Assembly: GCF_009363435.1 (NCBI RefSeq)
Contig: NZ_CP045354.1
Coordinates: 3,066,501 to 3,130,500, forward strand
Origin: Labrenzia sp. THAF82
GTDB taxonomy: Bacteria; Pseudomonadota; Alphaproteobacteria; Rhizobiales; Stappiaceae
Direction of reading: 5' to 3'
Length of the DNA: 64,000 bases
The first letter of the stretch is position 1; every line of letters starts with the position of its first letter. Shown here one piece after another: positions 17,963 through 26,292 of the stretch. A model generated the notes under the pieces. It did not search any database. It was not told the origin of the DNA and worked only from the letters and a program-made list of their open reading frames with translations. A program made the position numbers and the translations under genes.

Positions 17963-18964
17963 TTAGTCTCTAAAGGAAGTCGTTCCATCCACCTTTGTAA
18001 ACCGTCCCTTGCCGTCAACATGCACGGTCATGGTGTCGTCTGCTGACCAGTAGGGATAGTTCGTGAATTTGAAGATACGCGGGTAGATGGTGAGCTTACC
18101 GTTTTTCGCGACTTCCTTGGTGTTGGAGACTGTCAGCATGCCAGCTTCGCTGCGTCCTGCGGGCTGCAGCTGACTGAGGTTGATGCCGGGCTGTTCATTG
18201 CGGTTGAAGCTCTGATAGAGCTCTCCGCCATAGACTGCACAGTCAATATGCAGTCTGCTGCGACCGATCCGTGGCCCGGAAGACGTTGGTGTCCACTTGA
18301 TGTTGCCGTCGATCCCCCATTCGTCCACGCCAAAGCCAAGATGAATTGTTGTGCCGTCTTTGACCGGGATGTTCTTCATTCGCATGTAAACGTTGCCGGA
18401 TCGGTTCTCGACCGAATATTCCGGCGAAATATAGTTCCAACCTATTTCACCGTCTAGCACGTGTAGTTTCTGCCATTCATAAAAGATCCCGGCACCGATG
18501 GAGGCAGATATTGGTGTGGGCAGAAGATTGAATTGTCGTCCCTGCTGAACAACGCCGAGGTCGCCAACAATGTATTGGGCAAGGCGTTTTCCTGATTCAT
18601 GCAACGCCCATTCACCGGTTTGCTTGCCCGCAGCTTTCATGACTTCCTTGAAAACACTTGCGCCGGATTTGACAACCGCATCCGCATCACCGCCAAAGGA
18701 CAGTTCCCAGTCGAGCCCGGAAGATGTAATGCCGTCCATCTCTCTTGCCGTTCTGCAGCCCGTGACAAGAAGAACCGCCATGGCGGTACCGGCTTCCGCC
18801 ATCAAGCCGGCGCGCTTGCCGGTCACCAGAACCTGTATGGGTAATTTCTTCGATCCCATATTCCAGAGATCGAACTGAAAAACACTTCCTCCAGCGAGTA
18901 TCGAACCAGAGAAACCGCCGCCTAAAATGGCAATCCATGTTGTTTCGGGACTGTATAAAGTCAT
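17963..18964 (-). CDS. Hypothetical protein, possibly membrane- or envelope-associated
   Basis: A 333-residue protein I do not recognise. The ATG at 18964 is preferred because GGGAG lies eight bases before it; a longer frame starts at 19027 without a site. Residues ~1-30 contain a Gly-rich weakly hydrophobic stretch (WIAILGGGFSGSILAGGSVF), another is at ~45-65 (AGTAMAVLLVTGC). The C-terminal half is rich in beta-type alternation, aromatic residues and Gly/Asn. It stands alone, leftward, between the Anbu operon and divergent pccB. No catalytic motif is evident. A remote structural search would be the most useful test. Confidence 0.6.
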   Translation of the reverse strand: MTLYSPETTWIAILGGGFSGSILAGGSVFQFDLWNMGSKKLPIQVLVTGKRAGLMAEAGTAMAVLLVTGCRTAREMDGITSSGLDWELSFGGDADAVVKSGASVFKEVMKAAGKQTGEWALHESGKRLAQYIVGDLGVVQQGRQFNLLPTPISASIGAGIFYEWQKLHVLDGEIGWNYISPEYSVENRSGNVYMRMKNIPVKDGTTIHLGFGVDEWGIDGNIKWTPTSSGPRIGRSRLHIDCAVYGGELYQSFNRNEQPGINLSQLQPAGRSEAGMLTVSNTKEVAKNGKLTIYPRIFKFTNYPYWSADDTMTVHVDGKGRFTKVDGTTSFRD

Positions 18965-19235
18965 CGCAAATGCTCCCAGCCGGCTTGCAGTATTAAGCCA
19001 TAAAAATGCATTTTTATTGCAGGGCAAAATCCCTTCAGTGCCCGGACTCAGCTCAAAAGGAGCCCGTTCACAATCACCGAATTTAGTATGAAATAACGTT
19101 AGGGGATGTGTCGCAAATCATATTTTTGCCGTTTTGTATGAGGTGTAGGCGTACTTCCCCATAATCCCATGTGCTGACTATGCTGCGACTGGGGGGCATG
19201 TTAGAGCCTCAGCTGACGTATCTTGGGAGGACCGG

Positions 19236-20768
19236 ATGAAAGAAGTTCTGGCCGAATTGGAAACCCGCCGGGAAACTGCCCGGCTTGGTGGCGGGCAGCG
19301 TCGCATCGACGCGCAGCACTCAAAAGGCAAGCTGACGGCGCGTGAGCGGATCGAGATCCTGTTGGACGAAGGCTCGTTTGAAGAGTTTGACATGTTCAAG
19401 CAGCATCGGTGCACCGATTTCGGCATGGAAGAACAGCACATACCCGGCGATGGCGTTGTGACCGGTTGGGGCACAGTCAACGGCCGAACAGTCTATGTGT
19501 TTTCAAAGGATTTCACGGTTTTTGGTGGCTCCTTGTCGGAAGCACACGCTGAAAAAATCACCAAGCTGCAGGATATGGCGCTTCAAAATCGCGCGCCTGT
19601 CATTGGTCTTTTCGATGCTGGTGGTGCCCGTATTCAGGAAGGTGTCGCTGCGCTGGGCGGATACGGTGAGGTGTTCAAACGTAATGTGCTGGCCTCGGGT
19701 GTTATTCCGCAGATTTCGTTGATCATGGGTCCTTGCGCCGGTGGTGACGTTTATTGTCCGGCCATGACCGACTTTATCTTCATGGTCAGAGACACGTCCT
19801 ATATGTTCGTTACCGGGCCCGATGTTGTGAAGACGGTTACCAACGAGACAGTGACCGCAGAAGAACTTGGTGGCGCGTCGATCCACACGACAAAGTCTTC
19901 CATCGCGGACGGGGCGTTCGACAATGATGTCGAGGCCCTGGATGAAATGCGGCGTCTCATCGACTTTCTGCCGATGAACAATCAGGCCGATTTGCCTGAA
20001 CTGACGAACTACGACGACCCGGATCGTATCGACAACAGCCTGGATACGCTAATTCCGGACAATCCGAACAAGCCTTACGACATGAAGGAACTCGTTCTTA
20101 AAACAGTTGATGAGGGCGACTTCTACGAGCTGCAAGGCAGTTTTGCAGGGAACATCATCACCGGGCTCGGCCGGATCGAGGGGCGGACAGTCGGCATCAT
20201 AGCCAACCAGCCGATGGTGCTCGCTGGGGTTCTGGATTCCGATGCCAGCCGCAAGGCCGCAAGATTTGTGCGTTTTTGCGACTGTTTCGGTATTCCGATC
20301 GTAACCTTTGTCGATGTGCCCGGCTTCTTGCCAGGGACGTCGCAGGAATATGGTGGCCTCATCAAGCACGGTGCGAAATTGCTGTTTGCCTACACGGAAG
20401 CAACTGTGCCGAAAGTGACCGTGATTACGCGCAAGGCCTACGGTGGTGCATATGACGTCATGAGTTCCAAGCATATCGGTGGCGACATCAATTATGCCTG
20501 GCCATCAGCCGAAATTGCCGTCATGGGAGCAAAAGGTGCGGTTGAGATCCTGTATCGATCCGAACTTGGCGATGCTGACAAGATTGCCCAGCGCACCAAG
20601 GACTATGAAGACAGGTTTGCAAACCCGTTTGTTGCTGCGGAACGCGGTTATATTGACGACGTCATCCGACCTCATTCAACGCGGCGCAGGGTTGCCAAAG
20701 CGCTTGCCTTGCTGCGGTCGAAGAATGTCGAAATGCCGTGGAAGAAGCACGACAACATTCCGCTTTGA
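19236..20768 (+). CDS. pccB: Propionyl-CoA carboxylase beta chain (carboxyltransferase)
   Basis: A 510-residue biotin-dependent carboxyltransferase subunit. The N-terminal half has [21 protein letters not shown] and the acyl-CoA oxyanion region ([14 protein letters not shown]); the C-terminal half has the biotin-side loop ([20 protein letters not shown]) and [14 protein letters not shown]. Propionyl- rather than acetyl-CoA specificity is supported by length, by strong family resemblance and by the pccA gene 1.4 kb downstream. Reaction: carboxyl transfer from biotin to propionyl-CoA giving methylmalonyl-CoA. A GGGAGG site precedes the ATG by five bases. A terminator follows. Confidence 0.95.
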   Translation: MKEVLAELETRRETARLGGGQRRIDAQHSKGKLTARERIEILLDEGSFEEFDMFKQHRCTDFGMEEQHIPGDGVVTGWGTVNGRTVYVFSKDFTVFGGSLSEAHAEKITKLQDMALQNRAPVIGLFDAGGARIQEGVAALGGYGEVFKRNVLASGVIPQISLIMGPCAGGDVYCPAMTDFIFMVRDTSYMFVTGPDVVKTVTNETVTAEELGGASIHTTKSSIADGAFDNDVEALDEMRRLIDFLPMNNQADLPELTNYDDPDRIDNSLDTLIPDNPNKPYDMKELVLKTVDEGDFYELQGSFAGNIITGLGRIEGRTVGIIANQPMVLAGVLDSDASRKAARFVRFCDCFGIPIVTFVDVPGFLPGTSQEYGGLIKHGAKLLFAYTEATVPKVTVITRKAYGGAYDVMSSKHIGGDINYAWPSAEIAVMGAKGAVEILYRSELGDADKIAQRTKDYEDRFANPFVAAERGYIDDVIRPHSTRRRVAKALALLRSKNVEMPWKKHDNIPL

Positions 20769-20797
20769 GAAGAACCGAAATGCTTGGTTTCCAGATG

Positions 20798-20825
20798 AAA
20801 AAGGGCCGATTTTTCGGCCCTTTTT
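20798..20825. terminator. Bidirectional rho-independent terminator
   Basis: An 11-bp perfect stem, AAAAAGGGCCG with CGGCCCTTTTT, around a six-base ATTTTT loop, with A and T runs at its base on both sides. It lies between pccB (rightward) and the convergent small secreted-protein gene and would stop transcription from both. Confidence 0.9.
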
Positions 20826-20843
20826 GGTGTCTGCTACTGGAGA

Positions 20844-21155
20844 TCAGTTCCAGCGGTTAAAGCCGCGTCCGAACAGAGGTTCTTTACACTGATAAGCCAC
20901 AGGGCATTTGCGGTTGTCGCGTGTCGGGCCGTACTGCACGAACAGTTCCTGGTTCCAATCGCAATAGCTTCTGTTGGAAACAAACATGGAATAGGTGTGC
21001 TGGCCTGTCGTGAAGACGACGGCACCGTGCCGGACTACCATGTTCTGTGCTTGTGCGCAGGTCATTTGACGAAGGTCCGGGCGTGCCTCGGCGGCAGTAG
21101 CCATGCAAAAACCGGCAAGAGCGAGCGTAGCGCTAAAGAGTTTGCCTTTGTGCAT
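20844..21155 (-). CDS. Small secreted cysteine-containing protein, unknown function
   Basis: A 103-residue exported protein. A signal peptide spans ~1-23 (KGKLFSATLALAGFCMATAAEA), with a likely cut after AEA. The mature part has four cysteines (in MTCAQAQ, SYCDWNQ, RKCPVAYQC) that could form disulfides, and the opening LRQMTCAQAQNMVVRHGAVV is a pattern I have seen in short alphaproteobacterial periplasmic proteins without assigned role. The ribosome-binding site AAGGAGAT is strong. It is convergent with pccB and shares its terminator. Confidence 0.72.
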   Translation of the reverse strand: MHKGKLFSATLALAGFCMATAAEARPDLRQMTCAQAQNMVVRHGAVVFTTGQHTYSMFVSNRSYCDWNQELFVQYGPTRDNRKCPVAYQCKEPLFGRGFNRWN

Positions 21156-21490
21156 CGATATCTCCTTGCGATGCCGGTGAACTTTGTTGAGTTTGAAATC
21201 CGGCGACTAGCAATAGTTCAAAGTGAGACTCTTGACCTTACCCTAAGGTAAGAACTTAGCGAAGTCTGTACCAATCTGTGGTGCGGAGATGTGACGTCGG
21301 ACACTTAAAGACAGCTTAGCCCCCAAATTTTGTGAGCTTGCCTTTTTGGAGAGTCGAAAGCTTAGGGAGCTGCCCGTACTTGACCGGGGGGAGGCAGTCT
21401 CAAGTCACAGGCTCAATTGGTGGTTCGCCTGTGTGCCTGAATCGCATGTGTTAGAAAACTAACGTTAAAGGACTGATATCCGGAAATTGC
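21156..21490. other. Intergenic region with MerR-operator-like palindrome
   Basis: A 335-base spacer between two leftward genes. No supported gene. It contains the near-perfect palindrome CTTACC-CTAA-GGTAAG at 21237-21252 directly after TTGACC, a layout reminiscent of MerR-family promoters, but nothing rightward lies downstream that it could drive, and no good -10 follows. The rest is plain. Confidence 0.35.
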
Positions 21491-21961
21491 TCAGGAATGT
21501 ATTTTCCCGAAGTCTGTCGGACAGACAGGGCCCGGGAGGATCTGTTTGACACCTTTGAGCGAAAATCCTGCATACCGATTGTCTTCGAATTTGACAGCCA
21601 ATGTGGTTGCCGCGCGCAAGCGGTGCCAGACATAGCTGAAACTGTCAGAGCAGGTTGCGCAGTCGCTGCCGATATAGCCTTGTTTGTTCACGGGCAGATC
21701 AAGAATTTCCTGGTCAATAATCAGTTTGATGTGGCTACTTGGCGCCGGAGTTTGTCCATCAATCTCGATGTGGAGAACAGTTCCGTTGACCTTGCGGTCC
21801 GGATGGCACCAGATGACGAAATTCGCACCAACATTGTTTGTGGTCCAGTAACGGGTGAATCCGTCGACGTCGCCTCGGCTCCACTTGGCGAACGTTTCTG
21901 CGTTCGCGGTGTGAGACAACAAACTGACTGCAACAAGTGCAAAAGCAAAAAGCTTTGCCAT
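21491..21961 (-). CDS. Small secreted protein, unknown function
   Basis: A 156-residue protein with a signal peptide (~1-21, MAKLFAFALVAVSLLSHTANA). The ATG at 21961 is chosen because GGAGGAGAA lies just upstream. The mature domain is beta-rich with Cys residues at WCHPD, DCATCSDSF and PVCP. The phrase RYWTTNNVGANFVIWCHPD resembles small periplasmic proteins of unknown role in proteobacteria. It sits between pccB and pccA but on the opposite strand, so it is not part of the carboxylase unit. Confidence 0.7.
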   Translation of the reverse strand: MAKLFAFALVAVSLLSHTANAETFAKWSRGDVDGFTRYWTTNNVGANFVIWCHPDRKVNGTVLHIEIDGQTPAPSSHIKLIIDQEILDLPVNKQGYIGSDCATCSDSFSYVWHRLRAATTLAVKFEDNRYAGFSLKGVKQILPGPVCPTDFGKIHS

Positions 21962-22211
21962 GAGTTCTCCTCCAAGCATCAGTATTTACTGCAGTAGTTT
22001 TCTTAAGATTGAGATAAAGACCGTTCGCAAACTTCTGCCGGAACTGGCAGAAATGCATCACATTTCGGTCAAGTGCATCCCGTTTGTAGCTCAGCTGCCA
22101 GAGGGAGTGCGTAGCAAGGTGTCCGCAATACTCCTCTCGCCCTTTGGATAAGTTGCGCAGGGCAGTGGGCCAGCCTACAACTCTGGAAACGATCCAGCTG
22201 GGTGGAATTCA

Positions 22212-24224
22212 ATGTTCTCGAAAATTCTTGTCGCCAACCGGGGCGAGATCGCTTGCCGGGTTATCAAGACGGCACGTCGCATGGGCATCAAGACGGTCGC
22301 TGTCTATTCAGACGCGGACCGGGACGCGTTGCATGTAGAGATGGCTGACGAGGCTGTTCATATCGGACCGGCGGCAGCTGCTGAATCCTATCTGGTGGCC
22401 GACAGGATCATCTCCGCATGCAAGGAAACCGGTGCCGAGGCGGTTCACCCTGGCTATGGGTTTTTGTCCGAACGTGCGAGCTTTCCAGCAGCGCTGGCCA
22501 AAGAAGGGATCGTCTGGATCGGGCCGAACTCGCGTGCAATCGAGGCGATGGGCGACAAGATCGAGTCCAAAAAGTTCGCAAACGATGCCAAGGTCAGCAC
22601 GGTTCCCGGGTATCTGGGTGTCATTGAATCTGCAGATCAGGCCGTTGAGATAGCAGGTGAGATCGGCTACCCGGTGATGATCAAGGCCTCCGCCGGCGGC
22701 GGCGGCAAAGGAATGCGTATCGCTTGGAATGCGGAAGAGGCCAGGGACGGTTACACCCGTTCCAAGTCCGAAGCCGCATCGTCATTCGGCGATGATCGCG
22801 TCTTTATCGAAAAGTTCATCGAAAACCCGCGTCACATTGAAATTCAGGTGCTTGGTGACAAGCACGGAAACGCGATTTACCTGGGAGAGCGCGAATGCTC
22901 GATCCAGCGCCGCAATCAGAAAGTCATTGAAGAAGCTCCGTCGCCGCTGCTGGATGAGGAAACGCGTCGCAAGATGGGCGAGCAAGCCGTCGCACTTGCG
23001 AATGCCGTCGATTACGACAGTGCAGGAACGGTCGAGTTCGTTGCCGGTCAGGACAAGAGTTTTTACTTTCTGGAGATGAACACCCGTCTTCAGGTGGAGC
23101 ACCCGGTCACAGAACTGATCACGGGCGTTGACCTGGTCGAGCAGATGATCCGCGTTGCAGCGGGTGAAAAACTGTCGCTCGCACAGGATGATGTGAAGTT
23201 GAACGGCTGGTCGGTCGAAAGCCGGATCTATGCCGAAGATCCATATCGGAACTTTCTGCCGTCGATCGGACGTCTGGTCCGTTATCAGCCACCAGAAGAG
23301 GCCTCTTCGGACGGTGTGACGATCCGGAACGACACCGGCGTTGTCGAAGGGTCGGAGATCTCCATGTTCTACGATCCCATGATTGCCAAGCTGATCACCC
23401 ACGCTCCGACTCGTGAGCAGGCAATCGATGCTATGAGCACAGCGCTTGATGCGTTTTATGTCGATGGGATCCAGCACAACGTTCCATTCCTGACCGCGTT
23501 GATGAACCATCCGCGTTGGCGTTCCGGGGAATTGGCAACAAGTTTTATTGCCGACGAATACCCGGACGGTTTCTCACCTGCCGTTCCAGATGAAGCAGCC
23601 TATTCTGTGCTGGCGGCAGTTGCCCTTTCCATGGGAGCCTTGGAAGGCGAACGTCTGGACCATTTGCCAGGCCGCTTGCGTCCTCATTCTGGCGCTATTC
23701 GGGAGGACTGGGTTGTTCGGCTCGACAAGACTTATGTGCCGATACGTCTTGCTGCAGGTTATCCTGGGACACCAGTCGAACTCGATGTTGCCGTCGGCGA
23801 TGGTCCTGTGATGAATGTTGAATCGGATTGGGCACCCGGTGACCCGCTTTGGTCAGGCAAAGTCGGCGATCAGCCGGTGACAGTGCAGATCCGCAAGGTA
23901 ACTGGTGGCTATCGACTCGACTGGCAAGGGTATTCGGTCGTTGCGAAAGTTATGACCCCAAGGGTTGCCGAACTTGACGAACTGATGCCTGAAAAGCTGC
24001 CGCCGGACACATCCAAGATGTTGTTGTGCCCAATGCCGGGGCTCGTCGTATCGATTGCCGTTGACGAAGGGCAGGAGGTGAAGGCTGGTGAACAGCTTGC
24101 CGTTGTCGAAGCCATGAAAATGGAGAATGTCCTGAGAGCAGAGCGGGACTGCACGGTTTCTGCCATCAAGGCAGCACCAGGTGACAGCCTTGCAGTAGAC
24201 GCGGTGATCATGGAGTTCTCGTGA
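22212..24224 (+). CDS. pccA: Propionyl-CoA carboxylase alpha chain (biotin carboxylase + BCCP)
   Basis: A 670-residue biotin-carrying subunit. The biotin carboxylase domain occupies ~1-450 (start MFSKILVANRGEIACRVIKT, ATP-grasp glycine loop KASAGGGGKGMR, ERECSIQRRNQKVIEEAPSP, the catalytic MNTRLQVEHPVTE). A BT-type linker follows, and the biotinyl domain ends the protein with the biotinylated Lys636 in EAMKMENV. With PccB it forms the alpha6-beta6 complex that converts propionyl-CoA to methylmalonyl-CoA for the methylmalonyl or ethylmalonyl-CoA route. The site GGGTGGA precedes the ATG. The separation from pccB by two opposite-strand genes is notable. Confidence 0.95.
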   Translation: MFSKILVANRGEIACRVIKTARRMGIKTVAVYSDADRDALHVEMADEAVHIGPAAAAESYLVADRIISACKETGAEAVHPGYGFLSERASFPAALAKEGIVWIGPNSRAIEAMGDKIESKKFANDAKVSTVPGYLGVIESADQAVEIAGEIGYPVMIKASAGGGGKGMRIAWNAEEARDGYTRSKSEAASSFGDDRVFIEKFIENPRHIEIQVLGDKHGNAIYLGERECSIQRRNQKVIEEAPSPLLDEETRRKMGEQAVALANAVDYDSAGTVEFVAGQDKSFYFLEMNTRLQVEHPVTELITGVDLVEQMIRVAAGEKLSLAQDDVKLNGWSVESRIYAEDPYRNFLPSIGRLVRYQPPEEASSDGVTIRNDTGVVEGSEISMFYDPMIAKLITHAPTREQAIDAMSTALDAFYVDGIQHNVPFLTALMNHPRWRSGELATSFIADEYPDGFSPAVPDEAAYSVLAAVALSMGALEGERLDHLPGRLRPHSGAIREDWVVRLDKTYVPIRLAAGYPGTPVELDVAVGDGPVMNVESDWAPGDPLWSGKVGDQPVTVQIRKVTGGYRLDWQGYSVVAKVMTPRVAELDELMPEKLPPDTSKMLLCPMPGLVVSIAVDEGQEVKAGEQLAVVEAMKMENVLRAERDCTVSAIKAAPGDSLAVDAVIMEFS

Positions 24225-24268
24225 TTTGAGGTTTGATTGACACTGTGAGCGGACAAACGCTAGTGCTG

Positions 24269-24296
24269 CGGCCCATGATGTCTTCGTCATGGGCCG
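24269..24296 (+). terminator. Hairpin after pccA, probable terminator
   Basis: A perfect 10-bp stem (CGGCCCATGA and TCATGGGCCG) around an eight-base loop, 45 bases after the pccA stop and 27 before the next gene. The downstream tract TATTGATTCT is only moderately T-rich, so termination may be partial. Confidence 0.6.
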
Positions 24297-24322
24297 TATT
24301 GATTCTCTAACAGGAAAACCGG

Positions 24323-24988
24323 ATGTCCGTTACAACCGTTTTGTTTGATCTGGATGGCACGCTTACTGACCCTTTTGAGGGCATTACCCGTTCAATCCAG
24401 CATGCTCTTGATAAGATGTCATCGAAGGTTCCGGACGCAAAAGATCTTCATTGGTGTATCGGGCCCTCGCTCTGGGACAGTTTCCGCATTCTTCTGGACA
24501 CCGATGACAAGGCCGAGTTGGACCGGGCCGTTGCCTTTTATAGAGAGCGTTTCACCGACGTTGGTCTCTACGAGAATACCTTGATCGAGGGGATACCTCA
24601 GACTTTGAGTGATTTGCGGTCATTGGGATTTGAGTTGCATGTCTGCACGTCCAAACCTCACGCTTATGCCGGCAAGATCGTCGAACATTTCGAACTGATG
24701 CCGTATTTCGGCAAGGTGTACGGTTCAGAACTTGACGGCAAACGTTCGGCAAAAGCCGACCTTATCTCTTACATTCTCGACGAAGAGGGCATTACGTCAA
24801 CGCAAGTCGTCATGATCGGTGACCGCGAACACGATCTGATTGGTGCAAAGGCGAATGGTGTCGAAAGCATCGGAGTTCTTTGGGGCTACGGCAGCCATGA
24901 TGAGCTCCACAAGGAAGACCCGGTACTGATTGCTCGTCAGCCTTCTGAGATTGTCCAGTATCTTGAGAGCAATTTCTCCCGAGCGTGA
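24323..24988 (+). CDS. HAD-superfamily hydrolase (phosphatase)
   Basis: A 221-residue HAD-IA hydrolase. Motif I FDLDGTLTDP gives nucleophile Asp9 and Asp11, motif II HVCTSKPHAYA contains Thr/Ser and Lys, and motif IV is MIGDREHDLIGAKANG. The pattern (short helical cap, TSKP in motif II) is that of phosphoglycolate-phosphatase-like and 5'-nucleotidase-like family members. An AGGA site precedes the start. It is separated from pccA by a hairpin and is probably transcribed alone. Substrate unknown. Confidence 0.88.
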   Translation: MSVTTVLFDLDGTLTDPFEGITRSIQHALDKMSSKVPDAKDLHWCIGPSLWDSFRILLDTDDKAELDRAVAFYRERFTDVGLYENTLIEGIPQTLSDLRSLGFELHVCTSKPHAYAGKIVEHFELMPYFGKVYGSELDGKRSAKADLISYILDEEGITSTQVVMIGDREHDLIGAKANGVESIGVLWGYGSHDELHKEDPVLIARQPSEIVQYLESNFSRA

Positions 24989-25100
24989 AACTCTCATTGC
25001 CGCTAGACCAGAACGGAAGGTTCACAGCTTTTCAGTAACACTGAAATTTTGACCACGAAAACGTTGCCAAGGACAAGCGCACCCGTTAGACAGTGGTGCA

Positions 25101-25250
25101 GAGAACAGTTCTCGGGGCGGGGTGCAATTCCCCACCGGCGGTATCAGGGAAACCTGGAGCCCGCGAGCGCCTTGCAACGTTTGTTTCAAGGGTCAGCAGA
25201 TCCGGTGAGAAGCCGGAGCCGACGGTTACAGTCCGGATGAGAGAGAACTT
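25101..25250 (+). promoter_or_regulatory. FMN riboswitch (RFN element)
   Basis: All conserved blocks of the RFN element are present in order: TTCTCGGGGCGGGGTG, CCCCACCGGCGGTA, GAGCCCGCGAGC, GTCAGCAGATCCGGTG, AGCCGGAGCCGACGGTTACA and GTCCGGATGAGAGAGAA. P1 forms between 25107-25113 (AGTTCTC) and 25243-25249 (GAGAACT), seven perfect pairs. It lies 85 bases upstream of the transporter start. Family knowledge: FMN binding closes P1 and lowers expression of riboflavin synthesis or uptake genes. No T-run terminator follows, which favours control of translation initiation. The stretch 25101-25106 repeats the 3' P1 strand and could compete with it. Confidence 0.96.
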
Positions 25251-25334
25251 GGACGCGGGTCTAACAGCAAGGCGTGCGGACGCGTGTCTTTTGAGACTGT
25301 TCTGGAATGGACGAACCGGACAGGATCAAACGAA

Positions 25335-26240
25335 ATGACTTCACCTTCTCGCGGAGCCTTCTCAGGCCCCTTGTTTGCCGCGCTTGCGATGGTCGGCGCG
25401 GGGGCATGCTTTGCCTTGGTCAATGGGGCTCTGCAGGCCTCGACAATGCAATTGGGCGTCCCGTCAACTTCGGCGGCCTTCTGGCAATATGCCCTTGGAT
25501 TGCTCATCGCCTTGCCATGGGTTCTCCGGCGGGGCCTGTCTTCCCTGAAAACGCGTCAACTCGGTTGGCATCTGTTGCGGGCCGCACTGGCTGTCGTCGG
25601 CATCCAGTTGTGGGTGGCGGGCCTTGCAAGAGTGGAAATCTGGCAAGCGATTGCTCTTGTTATGACGTCTCCGTTTTTCGTTATCATCGGCGCGAAGCTG
25701 TTTTTCTCCGAGAAAGTGGGCGTTGTTCGCTGGCTTGCGACCGTTGCCGGTTTTTCAGGCGGTATGATTATCCTCCAGCCGTGGACTGAGGCGTTTCATT
25801 GGGGGGCTGTCCTGCCTGTTGCTGCCGCAGCCTTCTGGGCTGGTACATCTCTCGTGACCAAAAAGCTGACAGCGACCGAAAGAGCAGATTCCATTACGGT
25901 TTATCTGCTGCTGTTGCTGACACCGGTCAATGCTCTGCTTGCTCTTGGTGATGGCGGAATTGTGCCTTCAGGCAATGCCCTTTGGTTGCTGATCGGCGCT
26001 GGCGTCCTGACAGTCGTTGCCAACTACCTGCTGACGCTCGCCTATAAAAATGCCGACGCAACGTTTGTGCAGCCCTTTGACCATTTGAAACTGCCACTCA
26101 ACATTGCCGTTGGGTTCCTGGCTTTTGGGTTTGCGCCTTCCGGGGCTTTCTGGCCGGGTGCACTGGTCATTGTGGGGGCATCGCTACTTGTCATGCTGGA
26201 TGAACAAAAGCGAAGCACGGCCATATCCCGAACGGCTTGA
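25335..26240 (+). CDS. ribN: DMT/EamA-family transporter under FMN riboswitch, probable riboflavin importer RibN
   Basis: A 301-residue membrane protein with ten hydrophobic helices in two EamA repeats, as in the drug/metabolite transporter superfamily. The ATG at 25335, preceded by AGGATC, gives the family's length; a GTG frame starting 51 bases earlier would run into the riboswitch leader. The upstream FMN riboswitch is the strongest evidence for a flavin substrate: RibN of rhizobia and Vibrio is exactly an EamA protein under RFN control. Family and control are seen; the flavin substrate is inferred. It stands alone, not with rib synthesis genes. Confidence 0.85.
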   Translation: MTSPSRGAFSGPLFAALAMVGAGACFALVNGALQASTMQLGVPSTSAAFWQYALGLLIALPWVLRRGLSSLKTRQLGWHLLRAALAVVGIQLWVAGLARVEIWQAIALVMTSPFFVIIGAKLFFSEKVGVVRWLATVAGFSGGMIILQPWTEAFHWGAVLPVAAAAFWAGTSLVTKKLTATERADSITVYLLLLLTPVNALLALGDGGIVPSGNALWLLIGAGVLTVVANYLLTLAYKNADATFVQPFDHLKLPLNIAVGFLAFGFAPSGAFWPGALVIVGASLLVMLDEQKRSTAISRTA

Positions 26241-26292
26241 GGCTAGGCACGTTCATAAGTGCCAAATGAGTGTCTTTGAGAATGAAGCGGTT

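Noticed and set aside
19113..19129. GCAAA-N7-TTTGC inverted repeat upstream of pccB as a PccR-type operator
   Set aside because: The known PccR site is a pair of TTTGCAAA boxes; this short repeat does not match and no pccR gene is nearby.
22084..22130. tRNA-like stretch (GTAGCTCAGCTGCCAGAG) upstream of pccA
   Set aside because: It resembles a D-arm only; no acceptor pairing, anticodon stem or T-arm can be drawn around it.
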